This document shows, piece after piece, positions 16,756-26,800 of a stretch of 64,000 nucleotides of DNA. How positions within the stretch are numbered: position 1 is the first letter of the stretch; every line of letters begins with the position of its first letter. Origin of the DNA: Methylotenera versatilis 301 (GTDB lineage: Bacteria > Pseudomonadota > Gammaproteobacteria > Burkholderiales > Methylophilaceae); assembly GCF_000093025.1 (NCBI RefSeq), contig NC_014207.1:2995872-3059871 (forward strand), given 5' to 3'. The translations under genes and the position numbers were made by a program. Under the pieces are notes generated by a model, which saw nothing but the letters and a program-made list of their open reading frames with translations, did not search any database and was not told the DNA's origin.

Positions 16756-17148
16756 ATGACTGAAGAAACCAAAACCGATGATGAAGGCTTAATTGCCTCG
16801 GTAAAGAATATCGCCACAACCTTGCTGGCGCTGACGCGCACACGCTTAGAACTGCTCTCTACAGATTTAGAAGAGGGCTGGATTCGGCTCGTTTCATTAT
16901 TAGTCACCGCCTTTGTCGCACTGTTCTGCCTTTGTTTCGGCATGGTGTTATTGGCTATTTTTATCATTGTGCTGCTTTGGGATACGCACCGATTATTGAT
17001 ATTAGGCTCGTTAACGGCCATATTCATTACGGCTGGCATTGTGTTATGCGTGCTCGCAATACGAGCACTCAAAGCCATGCCGCGCTTATTTGAAACGAGC
17101 ATTATTGAACTAGCAAAAGACCAAAAGCATCTCGATGCTGACAAGTGA
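16756..17148 (+). CDS. YqjE-like membrane protein (Phage_holin_3_6 family)
   Basis: 130 residues: an amphipathic N-terminal helix (LIASVKNIATTLLALTRTRL), two adjacent membrane segments (about 46-76 and 80-103), and a charged tail. This is the YqjE pattern, annotated as phage holin superfamily 3_6 although these are chromosomal envelope proteins, not phage genes. Function unknown; E. coli homologs sit in the yqjD-yqjE-yqjK group. The yqjK-like gene follows after 9 bases. No YqjD/ElaB (DUF883) gene is present here. Confidence 0.83.
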   Translation: MTEETKTDDEGLIASVKNIATTLLALTRTRLELLSTDLEEGWIRLVSLLVTAFVALFCLCFGMVLLAIFIIVLLWDTHRLLILGSLTAIFITAGIVLCVLAIRALKAMPRLFETSIIELAKDQKHLDADK

Positions 17149-17157
17149 ATTTAGAAG

Positions 17158-17463
17158 ATGAAGAAGAAACTAGCCTTGATTGCTGAGCGTCGTCAGTTAC
17201 TGGTAGTGCAAGCTGAACAGCAGCGTGTATCACTGGCAAAAAATATACAGCCACTACAAGGTAGTTTGGAGCTTGTTGATAAAAGCCTAAACATCGTACG
17301 CTATGTTAAAAAGCATCCAATACTCATCATGGGGTTAGTAAGTTCAATTGGCCTACTTAGGCCGATGCGAGCAGTTACATGGATGCGTCGAAGCTGGATT
17401 GCCTCTTTAGCAATACGTGGCTTACGTGCTTGGTTAACTAAAGCACCGTCAGCAGAAAAGTAA
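17158..17463 (+). CDS. YqjK-like protein
   Basis: 101 residues, strongly basic: an N-terminal helix with KKKLALIAERRQLLVVQAE, a short hydrophobic segment near residues 55-68 (HPILIMGLVSSIGLL), and an Arg/Trp-rich C-terminal part. The pattern and its position directly after a YqjE-like gene match YqjK. No known activity. A bidirectional terminator follows. Confidence 0.75.
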   Translation: MKKKLALIAERRQLLVVQAEQQRVSLAKNIQPLQGSLELVDKSLNIVRYVKKHPILIMGLVSSIGLLRPMRAVTWMRRSWIASLAIRGLRAWLTKAPSAEK

Positions 17464-17496
17464 GTGGCTTTAAAAAATGATGCTTAAAAGCATAAT

Positions 17497-17522
17497 AAAA
17501 AAGCGACCTAAGTCGCTTTTTT
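17497..17522. terminator. Bidirectional intrinsic terminator
   Basis: GCGAC (17503-17507) and GTCGC (17512-17516) flanked by an A-run and a T-run, so it can act on both strands. It serves the yqjK-like gene (+) and the small reverse gene whose stop is at 17525. Confidence 0.88.
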
Positions 17523-17524
17523 AT

Positions 17525-17755
17525 TTAGTGATACCTTGCTTGCAATATTTTATCTGCCAACATTTGAAAACGTGGTGAAACGAACTCTTTAGTTTGTGTA
17601 CCTGCGTCTGCAATATTCAATAGCTCTTCAATTGCAGATCTAAATCCCAACTCAAATAACCAGTAATCTGATTGATCAATCGCAGATTTTTTATCTGCGT
17701 TTACATCTTCACAAAGTCGCTCAAATGCTTCCATACATGCGTTATATTCAGCCAT
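17525..17755 (-). CDS. Small hypothetical protein
   Basis: 76 residues from the ATG at 17755, which has a strong GGGAGTGA site just upstream; a longer frame to 17788 is open but lacks such a site. The product is acidic to neutral, helical and soluble (AEYNACMEAFERLCEDVNAD, SDYWLFELGFRSAIEELLNI), with two Cys. I do not recognise a family. It is well isolated between two terminator-bounded units. Confidence 0.65.
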   Translation of the reverse strand: MAEYNACMEAFERLCEDVNADKKSAIDQSDYWLFELGFRSAIEELLNIADAGTQTKEFVSPRFQMLADKILQARYH

Positions 17756-17880
17756 ATTCACTCCCGATTTATGACACGGATATTTCAATCATAGCAAATT
17801 TTAATTAAAACTTACCAATCTTTACAACACGTTGCTTGTTGCTATTGAATCAAACTGGCGCTTCAAAGTTAAATGAAATA

Positions 17881-18432
17881 TTAAATCTCGCCCCAGCTCT
17901 CTTCCCACATGCAATGTTTGATCTTTTTACGGTTTGCAATCAACTCATCAATGCTTGGCTCGTCGTTCAATGCACGCTTAAGTGCTAGTTTAATGGCTTC
18001 ATAGTTGTTTTTATACATATCAGCTTTATCTAAAGTGCCAGCTTTTTCTAACTCGATACAACCTGGATCAATCCATAATAATGCAACGATACATAAATCA
18101 TTTACTTGGTCTTTAGGAATAATGCCTTCAATAACGGCGTCCAAAATACCATCAGCTACCCCTGCTTGCACTACACCACCGAACAAACCCACGTCAGTGC
18201 TGCCTTTTAGCGTTACTTTTGGCACCATCATGCAAGCTGGACGTACTAATTGGTTGATATCACGCACCGCAAACATTGCAGTGTGACCTTTACTTTGCGC
18301 CATCATGTTAGCAAATGCTTGCCCAACAGGACCATCTACACTGCCTATTAGAATTTCAGGCATAGCTGCAGTCACGTCTTTACCTTCAGAATAAACAGTT
18401 GCCTCACCAGCTTTAAATACGATTTTTGACAT
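17881..18432 (-). CDS. Formaldehyde-activating enzyme (Fae) paralog lacking the catalytic histidine
   Basis: 183 residues homologous along the whole length to Fae, which condenses formaldehyde with tetrahydromethanopterin in methylotrophs. Matching segments include PEILIGSVDGPVGQAFANMM, MVPKVTLKG, GVADGILDAVIEGIIPKDQV and YNYEA-like NNYEAIKLALKRALN. In canonical Fae the motif AHIDLIIG carries the proposed catalytic His; here the corresponding AMPEILIG has Met24, so the classical mechanism is unlikely to apply. The protein also has a longer C-terminal tail ending near CMWEES. No other C1-transfer gene is adjacent. GAGAAAAT precedes the ATG. Confidence 0.88.
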   Translation of the reverse strand: MSKIVFKAGEATVYSEGKDVTAAMPEILIGSVDGPVGQAFANMMAQSKGHTAMFAVRDINQLVRPACMMVPKVTLKGSTDVGLFGGVVQAGVADGILDAVIEGIIPKDQVNDLCIVALLWIDPGCIELEKAGTLDKADMYKNNYEAIKLALKRALNDEPSIDELIANRKKIKHCMWEESWGEI

Positions 18433-18513
18433 AATTTTCTCTTTGATGATGTTAAATAAAACATCATTTTACCAAAGGCTTAGGTTTAGTTTCAATTTAA
18501 TTAATAAAGTTAA

Positions 18514-18978
18514 CTATAAATCTAGTCGCATATCTACGTGCGGAATATTTACATCGCAATATTCATCACTGATTTGTTTAAAACCAGCTTTTTGATAAAA
18601 GTGGATGGCGTGCGTTTGTGCGGATAAGTAAATACTTTTACTACCACGTTCTTTGCAAATACTAATGGCTTTTTGCAGCAGAGCTGCTCCCAGCCCAACA
18701 CCTCGCCATTGCTTTATCACCGCCATACGGCCAATTTTTTGATAGTGAATGATACGCAAACAAGCGATAGGCTGATTTTCATAAGTGGCTAGCAAGTGCA
18801 CAGCGCTGGCATCAATCTCGTCCCATTCAAACTCAGGTGTCACAAATTGCTCTTCTATAAATACTGGCGTTCTAACTGCGCGTAGTTCATTTTCTGCCTC
18901 TTGCCAGGTCACTTGTTGAATCGTGACTTTTGAAAGCAACTCAGGTGAAATTTCCGTATGATTAGATTTTGGTGGCAT
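18514..18978 (-). CDS. GNAT-family N-acetyltransferase
   Basis: 154-residue single-domain acetyltransferase. The acetyl-CoA loop is visible in MAVIKQWRGVGLGAALLQKA (Q/R-x-x-G-x-G/A type), followed by the beta-alpha segment IYLSAQTHAIHFYQKAGFKQ. The N-terminal VRTPVFIEEQFVTPEFEWDE segment resembles ElaA-like GNATs. Substrate unknown. Divergent from the DoxX gene with a short shared promoter region. Confidence 0.87.
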   Translation of the reverse strand: MPPKSNHTEISPELLSKVTIQQVTWQEAENELRAVRTPVFIEEQFVTPEFEWDEIDASAVHLLATYENQPIACLRIIHYQKIGRMAVIKQWRGVGLGAALLQKAISICKERGSKSIYLSAQTHAIHFYQKAGFKQISDEYCDVNIPHVDMRLDL

Positions 18979-19053
18979 TTAGATAAGCTTGCGAAATTAG
19001 AATGTTCAGTGCATTATTCAGGCTATAAATTTTTGACTCATCGAAAGTGTCTT

Positions 19054-19422
19054 ATGCAACGTTATTTATCAGCTCTTGCCCGCATTTTACTCGCACAAGT
19101 TTTTTTATTACAAGTGACCATGCTCGTGGTTGGATTTTTTAGCAATCCTGATGGTTATGCACAATATCAAGCTGGATTAGGTAGCTTGGGCTTACCTGGC
19201 ATTTTTGCACCATTAATTATTTTGATTCAATTGGTTGGCGGATTAGCACTTTTCTTTGGTTATAAAACTAAGTTTTTTGCCCTATTCATGGCGATTTATG
19301 CCGTAATTATTTCTGTTTTACTGCATTTACCAGTGCTGCAATACTTAGCTATTGCAGGCGGTTTGCTAATGCTTTATCTAAACCCTATCACGGCTTGCAG
19401 TGTAGATAGCTTAAAAAAATAA
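19054..19422 (+). CDS. DoxX-family membrane protein
   Basis: 122 residues with four hydrophobic segments and DoxX features (LARILLAQVFLL, GLPGIFAPLIILIQLVGGLA, GYKTKFFALFMAIYAV). The family contains small membrane proteins, some tied to quinone or thiosulfate redox; the role here is not determined. The frame is open back to 18958, overlapping the GNAT gene, but the ATG at 19054 with GAAAG upstream fits the family start. A bidirectional terminator follows. Confidence 0.85.
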   Translation: MQRYLSALARILLAQVFLLQVTMLVVGFFSNPDGYAQYQAGLGSLGLPGIFAPLIILIQLVGGLALFFGYKTKFFALFMAIYAVIISVLLHLPVLQYLAIAGGLLMLYLNPITACSVDSLKK

Positions 19423-19437
19423 TCAGGTATCTCACTC

Positions 19438-19464
19438 AAAAAAGCGGCTACTAGCCGCTTTTTT
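19438..19464. terminator. Bidirectional intrinsic terminator
   Basis: GCGGC and GCCGC arms around TACTA, flanked by A6 and T6. It lies between the convergent DoxX gene and the metallo-hydrolase gene. Confidence 0.88.
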
Positions 19465-19494
19465 ATTATCAAGATTTTAACAGTTACTCCAGTC

Positions 19495-20418
19495 TTACTC
19501 CCATTCCAGCGCAGGGTAAATCGTATTCACATTGCGCCTATTAGCGATATCAAACAACACCCACTTGTCTTTCTCAGACGCTGCCGCAGTATTCATGGTG
19601 GATTCCATACTCTCGCCCTTTTTAATGCTAGCGCGTATATCAGTTAATAGTACCGATAAATAACGCTCATCATTATTCAGCGCCACTATCCAGTCTTTGG
19701 TCACTGGCCCATGCCCAGGAACAACTTGTTTGGCTGGGCTATTTTTCAACTTTTGTACTTCTGTGATTAATCCTTTGATATCACCCTCTAACACTGGCGT
19801 GCGATCGATAAACAGTAAATCACCTGTAAATAATGTACTGGCTTTGCTTTCAATCACCGAAACATCAGTATTTGTGTGCGCTACCGGATGTGCTGTGAGC
19901 GTTAATTTTCTATCACCTAAATCGAGCTCTAGCGTAGTTTTAACAGTCATTGTAGGTTTAACAAGCTCGCTGGCTTGTGCATCCGCACCTAACAATCTGG
20001 CGTTTAATTTGGCATAAGCTTCATGGCGTAACTCCATGGCATTTGCCAATTTATCGTGACCTATAAATTGCGGCTTATCATTCAGAAAAGCAGCATTGCC
20101 ATAGATATGGTCAGGGTGCACATGCGTATTAATCACATATATAACTGGTAAAGGCGTAATTTTGCGTATAGCTTCGCGTAACTGCTTGCCGACTTTAAAG
20201 CTGCCGCCAGTATCAATCACCGCAACGCCTTTGCTGCCTACAATAAAGCTAGCATTACAAATATCACCCTGATAGCCATCATCTATATCTAAATGCACAC
20301 CATGATGCACATAGATACCATCGCCCAGACTTTCAATGGCAAAGCTTTCATCCTGCGCTTGTACTTGCGCGCAACCCACTAACGCGAAGAGGCTAAGGGT
20401 TATCATTAAAATTCGCAT
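19495..20418 (-). CDS. Exported MBL-fold metallo-hydrolase (quinoprotein-relay/SoxH-like)
   Basis: 307-residue metallo-beta-lactamase-fold protein exported via an N-terminal signal ending in LVGCAQ, which fits a lipobox and suggests a lipoprotein. Metal ligands are visible: HVHPDH (HxHxDH), TAHPVAHTNTD, FTGDLLF and PGHGP. The overall layout resembles the zinc metallohydrolases found near PQQ-dependent alcohol dehydrogenase modules and SoxH. Substrate unknown. It is divergent from a cytochrome b561 gene, with a palindromic operator between them, which suggests joint control (inference). Confidence 0.85.
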   Translation of the reverse strand: MRILMITLSLFALVGCAQVQAQDESFAIESLGDGIYVHHGVHLDIDDGYQGDICNASFIVGSKGVAVIDTGGSFKVGKQLREAIRKITPLPVIYVINTHVHPDHIYGNAAFLNDKPQFIGHDKLANAMELRHEAYAKLNARLLGADAQASELVKPTMTVKTTLELDLGDRKLTLTAHPVAHTNTDVSVIESKASTLFTGDLLFIDRTPVLEGDIKGLITEVQKLKNSPAKQVVPGHGPVTKDWIVALNNDERYLSVLLTDIRASIKKGESMESTMNTAAASEKDKWVLFDIANRRNVNTIYPALEWE

Positions 20419-20478
20419 GACTCATTCCTGTTGATTAGATAATTGGTTAGAATGATGTGGTATTGTGGAATCTATTGC

Positions 20479-20494
20479 TGTGACACGTGTCACA
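20479..20494. promoter_or_regulatory. Perfect Crp-type palindromic operator
   Basis: TGTGACACGTGTCACA is a perfect 16-bp palindrome matching the Crp half-sites TGTGA-N6-TCACA. It lies in the 106-base gap between the divergent metallo-hydrolase (start 20418) and cytochrome b561 (start 20525) genes. The binding protein (a Crp/Vfr-like factor) is inferred from the motif only. Confidence 0.72.
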
Positions 20495-20524
20495 TAGGCA
20501 CAAAAATTAATATACAGGAATATC

Positions 20525-21127
20525 ATGACGATTCAAACATCTTCTCGTTACACCAAAACTGCTGTGGTACTTCATTGGCTTATCGCTATTTTTCTAGTAG
20601 GGATGTTTGTATTAGGCTGGTTTATGACTGATATTCCAAAAGAAGCACCTAAACAAACTGCTTTTGATCTATTCGATTTAGGCGTTTACACATGGCAAGT
20701 CGCTCAAGAAATCTCGCCTAGAGCGTTCTACTTCAATTTGCATAAATCTTTAGGTATCACCATTTTCGCATTGATTGCCATCCGTATCTTGTGGCGTATT
20801 ACCCATAAACCACCAGCTTTCTTGACTTCATATTCTGCATTAGAGCGTAAAGTTGCTACTGGAACGCATCATCTTCTGTATTTATTCATGGTAGTCATAC
20901 CATTAACTGGCTTATTAATGAGCATATACGGCAAATACAGTGTTAACTGGTTTGGTATAGAGTTAATCAAAGGTGCTGACAATAAAGGTCTGCGAGATTT
21001 TTTTGAAGGCTCTCACGAATTCGTTGGTATTGTTTTACTAGTGTTAGTCGCGCTCCATGTTGTGGGTGCTTTAAAACATAAGATTATTGATAAAGACGAT
21101 ACTTTAAAACGCATGACATTTAAGTAA
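20525..21127 (+). CDS. Cytochrome b561-family protein (second copy)
   Basis: 200-residue membrane cytochrome with four helices and histidines in TAVVLHWLIAIFL, NLHKSLGITIFALIAIRILW, THHLLYLFMVVIPLTGLLM and VLLVLVALHVVGALKHK, plus the C-terminal HKIIDKDDTLKRM tail. It has a longer loop between helices 1 and 2 (about residues 40-70) than the copy at 15.1 kb. ACAGGA lies 9 bases before the ATG. It probably exchanges electrons with quinones; the partner may be a periplasmic protein. A Crp-type palindrome sits about 31 bases upstream of the start. Confidence 0.92.
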   Translation: MTIQTSSRYTKTAVVLHWLIAIFLVGMFVLGWFMTDIPKEAPKQTAFDLFDLGVYTWQVAQEISPRAFYFNLHKSLGITIFALIAIRILWRITHKPPAFLTSYSALERKVATGTHHLLYLFMVVIPLTGLLMSIYGKYSVNWFGIELIKGADNKGLRDFFEGSHEFVGIVLLVLVALHVVGALKHKIIDKDDTLKRMTFK

Positions 21128-21144
21128 TAAATTATGAGCAAATA

Positions 21145-21171
21145 AAAAAGCCCGATAGATTCGGGCTTTTT
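21145..21171. terminator. Bidirectional intrinsic terminator
   Basis: GCCCGA and TCGGGC arms with a TAGAT loop, flanked by A- and T-runs, between the convergent cytochrome b561 gene and hemE (stop at 21174). Confidence 0.9.
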
Positions 21172-21173
21172 AT

Positions 21174-22238
21174 TTATTGGTGATACTGCTTACTATGCTT
21201 TCTAACGGCTTCTAACATCGCTGCCGCATTTTCTGGCGGCGTCCATTGTGTAATGCCATGTCCGAGGTTGAATACGTGCCCATGACCGTTGCCATAGCTG
21301 CGAAGTACATTTTCTACTTGCTTCTCAATCGCTTCTGGCGTCGATAGCAAAATTGCTGGGTCTAAGTTACCTTGCAGTGCGACTTTATCACCTACACGTT
21401 TACGCGCTTGACCAATATCTACTGTCCAATCTAAGCCAAGTGCATCTGCACCAATTTCAGCTTGTGCTTCTAACCACAAGGCGCCACCTTTGGTAAAGAC
21501 AACACTTGGAACTTTGCGACCATCATTATCTTTAATTAAGCCAGCTACAATTTTCTTCATATAATTAAGCGAAAACTCAATATAGGCATCGTGTGAAAGT
21601 GCACCGCCCCATGAATCAAAGATCATCACCGCTTGCGCACCAGCCAAAATTTGCGCATTTAAATACTGAATCACGGTTTGCGCGGTTGTTTCTAAAATGT
21701 GATGCAACAAATCTGGGCGAGCGTAGGCCATTTTTTTTATGGTTAAAAAGTCTGTGCCACCTTTGCCTTCCACCATATAGGTGGCTAGCGTCCATGGGCT
21801 ACCTGTAAATCCAATTAAAGGTACGCGGCCATCTAGTGTTTTGCGGATTTGCGCTACGGCATCAAACACGTATTGCAATTTAGCCATATCTGGTACTTCT
21901 AGCTTTTGAATATCAGCTTCTTCACGTAATGTGCGCTCAAATTTTGGGCCTTCACCTTCTTCAAAATATAAACCTAAACCCATTGCGTCTGGCACAGTAA
22001 GAATATCAGAAAACAAAATTGAGGCATCTAAAAGCGGATAGCGGTCTAGCGGCTGAATCGTCACTTCAGTCGCAAAGTCCGGACTTTTGCACAACTGTAA
22101 AAAACTACCTGCTGTTTTGCGACTTTCACGGTACTCTGGTAAATAACGTCCTGCTTGGCGCATCATCCACACTGGCGTGTAGTCAGTTGGCTGGCGCATT
22201 AGCGCTTTTAAGAACGTATCGTTTTTTAATTCACTCAT
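21174..22238 (-). CDS. hemE: Uroporphyrinogen decarboxylase HemE
   Basis: Cytoplasmic haem-pathway enzyme that decarboxylates the four acetate side chains of uroporphyrinogen III to give coproporphyrinogen III. The 354 residues match the family. Signatures: [16 protein letters not shown] near the N-terminus (conserved Arg residues and the Gly-rich turn), [15 protein letters not shown], and [13 protein letters not shown] near the C-terminus. It lies downstream of gltBD on the same strand but is separated from it by a terminator, so it likely has its own promoter. Confidence 0.97.
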   Translation of the reverse strand: MSELKNDTFLKALMRQPTDYTPVWMMRQAGRYLPEYRESRKTAGSFLQLCKSPDFATEVTIQPLDRYPLLDASILFSDILTVPDAMGLGLYFEEGEGPKFERTLREEADIQKLEVPDMAKLQYVFDAVAQIRKTLDGRVPLIGFTGSPWTLATYMVEGKGGTDFLTIKKMAYARPDLLHHILETTAQTVIQYLNAQILAGAQAVMIFDSWGGALSHDAYIEFSLNYMKKIVAGLIKDNDGRKVPSVVFTKGGALWLEAQAEIGADALGLDWTVDIGQARKRVGDKVALQGNLDPAILLSTPEAIEKQVENVLRSYGNGHGHVFNLGHGITQWTPPENAAAMLEAVRKHSKQYHQ

Positions 22239-22263
22239 TGTATTAACCTAAATATTCAAGTCA

Positions 22264-22300
22264 TAAAAAAGGACGCAAAATAATCTACTTCGCGTCCTTT
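22264..22300 (-). terminator. Terminator of the gltBD operon
   Basis: On the minus strand AAAGGACGC and GCGTCCTTT pair around a 14-base loop, followed by TTTTTT. It lies about 70 bases after the gltD stop codon and before hemE. Confidence 0.82.
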
Positions 22301-22368
22301 GTGTCTAATCATCGTTCATAAACTTGGATTAGAAATTGCATTTTCACCGAAACTTACCTTGGCAATAC

Positions 22369-23796
22369 TCAGCGTGGCAATGTAGAAGAGCCCATTAAAA
22401 ACTCATCCACAGCTTTAGCCGCTTGGCGACCTTCACGAATCGCCCAAACCACCAAGGATTGTCCACGGCGAACATCGCCGGCTGCAAACACTTTTGTTTT
22501 GCTGGTTTTATAGCTGTCAACGCCTTCGGTAGTAGCTTTAGCATTACCACGAGCGTCTTTTTCTACACCAAAAACTTCAAGCAATTTTTGCACTGGAGAC
22601 ACAAAGCCCATCGCCAATAATACTAAATCAGCTTTGATGGTGAATTCTGAACCAGCCACTTCAACCATTTTGCCATTGACCCACTCAACTTTAGCGCCTT
22701 TTAAAGCAACGACTTTACCGTTCTCACCGATTAACTCTTTAGTAGTGATAGACCAATCACGGCTGACACCTTCTTCATGTGAGCTTGAAGTGCGCATTTT
22801 GAGCGGCCAATTTGGCCAAACGAGCTCTTTGTTTTCTTTTTCTGGTGGTTGTGGCATTAATTCGAATTGCGTAATACTTAATGCACCGTGACGGTTTGAA
22901 GTGCCTACACAGTCTGAGCCTGTATCACCACCACCAATTACAACAACGTTCTTATTGCTCGCCATCACTTGATTCGCAACGGTATCGCCAGCCACCACTT
23001 GGTTTTGCGGTGTTAAAAAATCCATGGCATACATCACGCCATCTAACTCGCGACCTTTTACTGGTAAGTCACGTGGATACTCAGCGCCTCCGGCTAAAAT
23101 CACGGCATCGAATTCAGCGAGCAAATCATCCGCATTAACATTTTCACCTACGTTTTGATTAACGCGGAACTCAACGCCTTCAGCTTCCATCTGAGCCATA
23201 CGACGATCAATGTGTGATTTTTCCATTTTGAAATCTGGAATACCGTAGCGAAGCAAGCCACCGATGCGGCTATTCTTTTCTAACAGCACAACACTATGAC
23301 CTACACGCGCTAATTGTTGCGCAGCTGCCATACCCGCTGGACCTGAACCTACGATTGCGACTTTTTTACCTGTTTTATGCGCAGAAATCTGCGGAGTCAC
23401 CCAGTCATTTTCCCAAGCTTTATCGATGATTGCATGCTCGATAGATTTAATACCAACTGGATCCGCATTAATATTTAGCGTACAAGCCGCTTCACACGGT
23501 GCTGGGCAGATACGACCAGTGAACTCAGGAAAGTTATTGGTTGAATGCAAGACATCAATCGCTGCTTTCCAATCTTGGCTATACACCAAGTCGTTAAAAT
23601 CAGGGATGATATTATTGACAGGACAACCCGTAGTACAAAATGGAATACCACAATCCATACAGCGCGCACCTTGCTGTTTGGCTTCTGCATCGCTTAAATG
23701 TAATACAAACTCTTTGTAATTTTTAACGCGGTCTGTCACTGGCAGATTTGCTTCAGCCAGTCTATCGTATTCCATAAAACCTGTTACTTTGCCCAT
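22369..23796 (-). CDS. gltD: Glutamate synthase small subunit GltD
   Basis: 475-residue beta subunit of NADPH-dependent glutamate synthase; passes electrons from NADPH through FAD and Fe-S clusters to GltB. Visible: the N-terminal cysteine motif [20 protein letters not shown] and CPAPCEAAC for [4Fe-4S] clusters, the FAD-binding [17 protein letters not shown], and the NADPH-binding [16 protein letters not shown]. Length and order are normal. It follows gltB after 80 bases in the same direction and forms the main ammonia-assimilation unit with it. Confidence 0.97.
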   Translation of the reverse strand: MGKVTGFMEYDRLAEANLPVTDRVKNYKEFVLHLSDAEAKQQGARCMDCGIPFCTTGCPVNNIIPDFNDLVYSQDWKAAIDVLHSTNNFPEFTGRICPAPCEAACTLNINADPVGIKSIEHAIIDKAWENDWVTPQISAHKTGKKVAIVGSGPAGMAAAQQLARVGHSVVLLEKNSRIGGLLRYGIPDFKMEKSHIDRRMAQMEAEGVEFRVNQNVGENVNADDLLAEFDAVILAGGAEYPRDLPVKGRELDGVMYAMDFLTPQNQVVAGDTVANQVMASNKNVVVIGGGDTGSDCVGTSNRHGALSITQFELMPQPPEKENKELVWPNWPLKMRTSSSHEEGVSRDWSITTKELIGENGKVVALKGAKVEWVNGKMVEVAGSEFTIKADLVLLAMGFVSPVQKLLEVFGVEKDARGNAKATTEGVDSYKTSKTKVFAAGDVRRGQSLVVWAIREGRQAAKAVDEFLMGSSTLPR

Positions 23797-23876
23797 ACTA
23801 ATAAGCCCTTACCCATATTTAATTTTTTTGCATTGCGCATACTGTGTGTTTTTAACAAGCAGTGATTTAGCTAACC

Positions 23877-26800
23877 TTAAGCAGCTACTAATGCTTTGTC
23901 TTCAGCAAGTTCGATTAAAGCGCGTTTATATTCGTTTGGCATCACTTTGACAAACTTAGTTCTGTAGTTTGCCCAATCAGCCAACATCGCACTCGCACGA
24001 ACGCTACCAGTATATTTAACGTGATTTTCAATCAATGTTTTCAGTGTAATTTCATCTGGTTGATCGAGATGATGTACTTTACCTAAGCTAGCATCTGCGC
24101 TTTCCACTTTTTCAAGCGCAACCATGCTCATATTGCAGCGTTTAGCAAATAGACCATCTTCGTCATACACATACGCCACACCACCGCTCATACCTGCCGC
24201 AAAGTTTTGACCTGTTAAACCAAGCACCACAACAGTGCCGCCAGTCATGTATTCGCAACCATGATTACCAACGCCTTCAACGACCGCTGATGCACCTGAG
24301 TTACGCACGCAGAAGCGTTCACCTGCAACGCCGCGGAAATAGCTTTCACCCGTAGTTGCACCGTACATAACGGTATTACCGATGATAATATTTTCATGCG
24401 CGATACCGCGGAATGCCACTGGCGGTTTAATGATAATGCGTCCACCACATAAGCCTTTGCCCACGTAGTCGTTACCTTCTCCAGTCAATTCAAACGTAAT
24501 GCCTTTGGCTAAAAACGCCGCAAAACTTTGACCAGAAGTACCAGTAAAGTTGACGTGTATCGTGTCATCAGGCAAGCCTGCGTGACCATAACGCGTAGCA
24601 ACTTGATTAGACAACATAGTACCTACAGTACGATTTGTATTAGAAATTGCTATGTCTAACACTACTTTTTCGCCAGTTTCTAGGGCTTTAGTAGCCAAGC
24701 TAACTAATTTGTTATCTAGCGCATTCACCAAACCATGGTCTTGTACGTCATTATTTTTACGTGAAACGCTCGCAGGCATTTCTGGCAGATGGAACACTTT
24801 GGCAAAATCTAAACCTTGAATTTTCCAGTGATCGATACCTGCTTGCATATTTAGCAAATCTGCACGGCCGATTAAATCGTCAAACTTAGCAACACCGATA
24901 GAAGCCATTAACTCACGCACTTCTTCAGCAACAAAGAAGAAGTAGTTCACTACATGCTCAGGCTGACCAGTAAAGCGTTTACGCAATTCTGGGTCTTGTG
25001 TTGCCACGCCTACAGGGCAAGTATTGAGATGACATTTACGCATCATAATACAGCCTTCAACCACTAGCGGCGCGGTAGCAAAACCGAACTCATCAGCACC
25101 TAATAAGGCACCAATCACAACATCGCGACCGGTTTTAATTTGACCATCGACTTGCAACACCACGCGGCCGCGCAATTGATTGAGCACTAGAGTTTGCTGT
25201 GTTTCAGCAAGGCCAATTTCCCAAGGACCACCAGCATGTTTCACTGATGAAATTGGTGATGCACCTGTACCACCATCATGACCAGCAATCACAATATGAT
25301 CTGATTTAGCTTTAGCAACACCAGCCGCAACCGTACCGACGCCAGTTTCAGCGACTAATTTAACTGAAATCGATGCTTTAGGATTTGCATTTTTCAAGTC
25401 ATGAATGAGCTGCGCCAAATCTTCAATTGAATAGATATCATGATGTGGAGGAGGTGAAATCAAGCCCACACCAGGCACTGAGAAGCGCAATTTCGCGATA
25501 TATTCAGACACCTTGTGACCCGGTAACTGACCACCTTCACCAGGTTTAGCACCTTGCGCCATTTTGATTTGAATTTGATCAGCTGATGCCAAGTATTCAG
25601 CCGTTACACCAAAGCGACCTGAAGCCACTTGTTTGATGCGTGAGCGCATTGAGTCACCCGCTTTTAGCGGAATATCTTTCACAATCACATCGCTACCAAT
25701 GACTTTCGCCATAGTAGTGTCAGCAGCTACTGGAATGAAGCGTTTTGCATCTTCACCACCTTCACCAGTGTTCGATTTACCGCCGATGCGGTTCATGGCA
25801 ATGGCTAAAGTTGCATGCGCTTCAGTAGAAATTGAACCCAGTGACATCGCACCAGTCGCAAAACGTTTAACGATTTCTTTGGCTGATTCTACTTGATCAA
25901 GCGGAATTGCCGCGCCTACTGATTTAATCTCAAACAAACCACGCAAGGTCATGTGACGACGTGTTTGGTCATTGATTAACTTAGCGTATTCTTTATAAGT
26001 ATCGTATTGACCTGTGCGAGTTGCATGTTGCAATTTAGCAATAGAATCTGGCGTCCACATGTGTTCTTCGCCACGCACTCTAAATGCGTACTCGCCGCCA
26101 GCATCTAAGCTATTGGCCAACACTGGATCTTCACCAAATGCTGACGTGTGCAAACGTTCAGCTTCTTCAGCCACTTGATCTAAACCAATACCTTCAACAT
26201 TGGTAGTGGTACCAGTAAAGTATTTTTCTACAAAAGCCGTGTTTAAGCCAATGGCCTCAAATTTCTGGGCTCCACAGTATGACTGATAAGTAGAAATACC
26301 CATTTTTGACATGACTTTATACAAGCCTTTGCCAACCGCTTTAACAAAGTTTTTAGCTGCGGCATACTGGTCTTTAACATCCATATGCTTAATAGTTTCA
26401 AATGCCAACCATGGGCAAACTGCCTCAGCACCATAACCTGCAAGCAAAGCAAAGTGATGCACTTCACGCGCTGAACCAGTATCAATGACCAAACCTGAAC
26501 TGGTACGTAAGCCAGCATCTACCAGATGCTCATGCGTTGCTGAACAAGCCAGCAATGCGGGAATCGCTAAGCGATCTGCGCTGATATTTCTATCTGAAAG
26601 AATCAGAATATTAAAGCCGCTTTTTACTGCATTTTCAGCCGCGCTAGTTATGCTAGCAACTGCTGCTGCCATGCCAGCCTTACCCTGTGTTGCAGGATAA
26701 GTAATATCTAACACTAATGATTTATATTGGTTTTGTGTAAGTGTAGCAATCGCTTTCAATTGCTCTAACTCATCTAACATCAACACAGGTTGACTGGCCT

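Noticed and set aside
16756..17148. Prophage holin gene
   Set aside because: The Phage_holin_3_6 name is a family label; no phage genes are nearby and the partner is yqjK-like, so it is a chromosomal YqjE-type gene.
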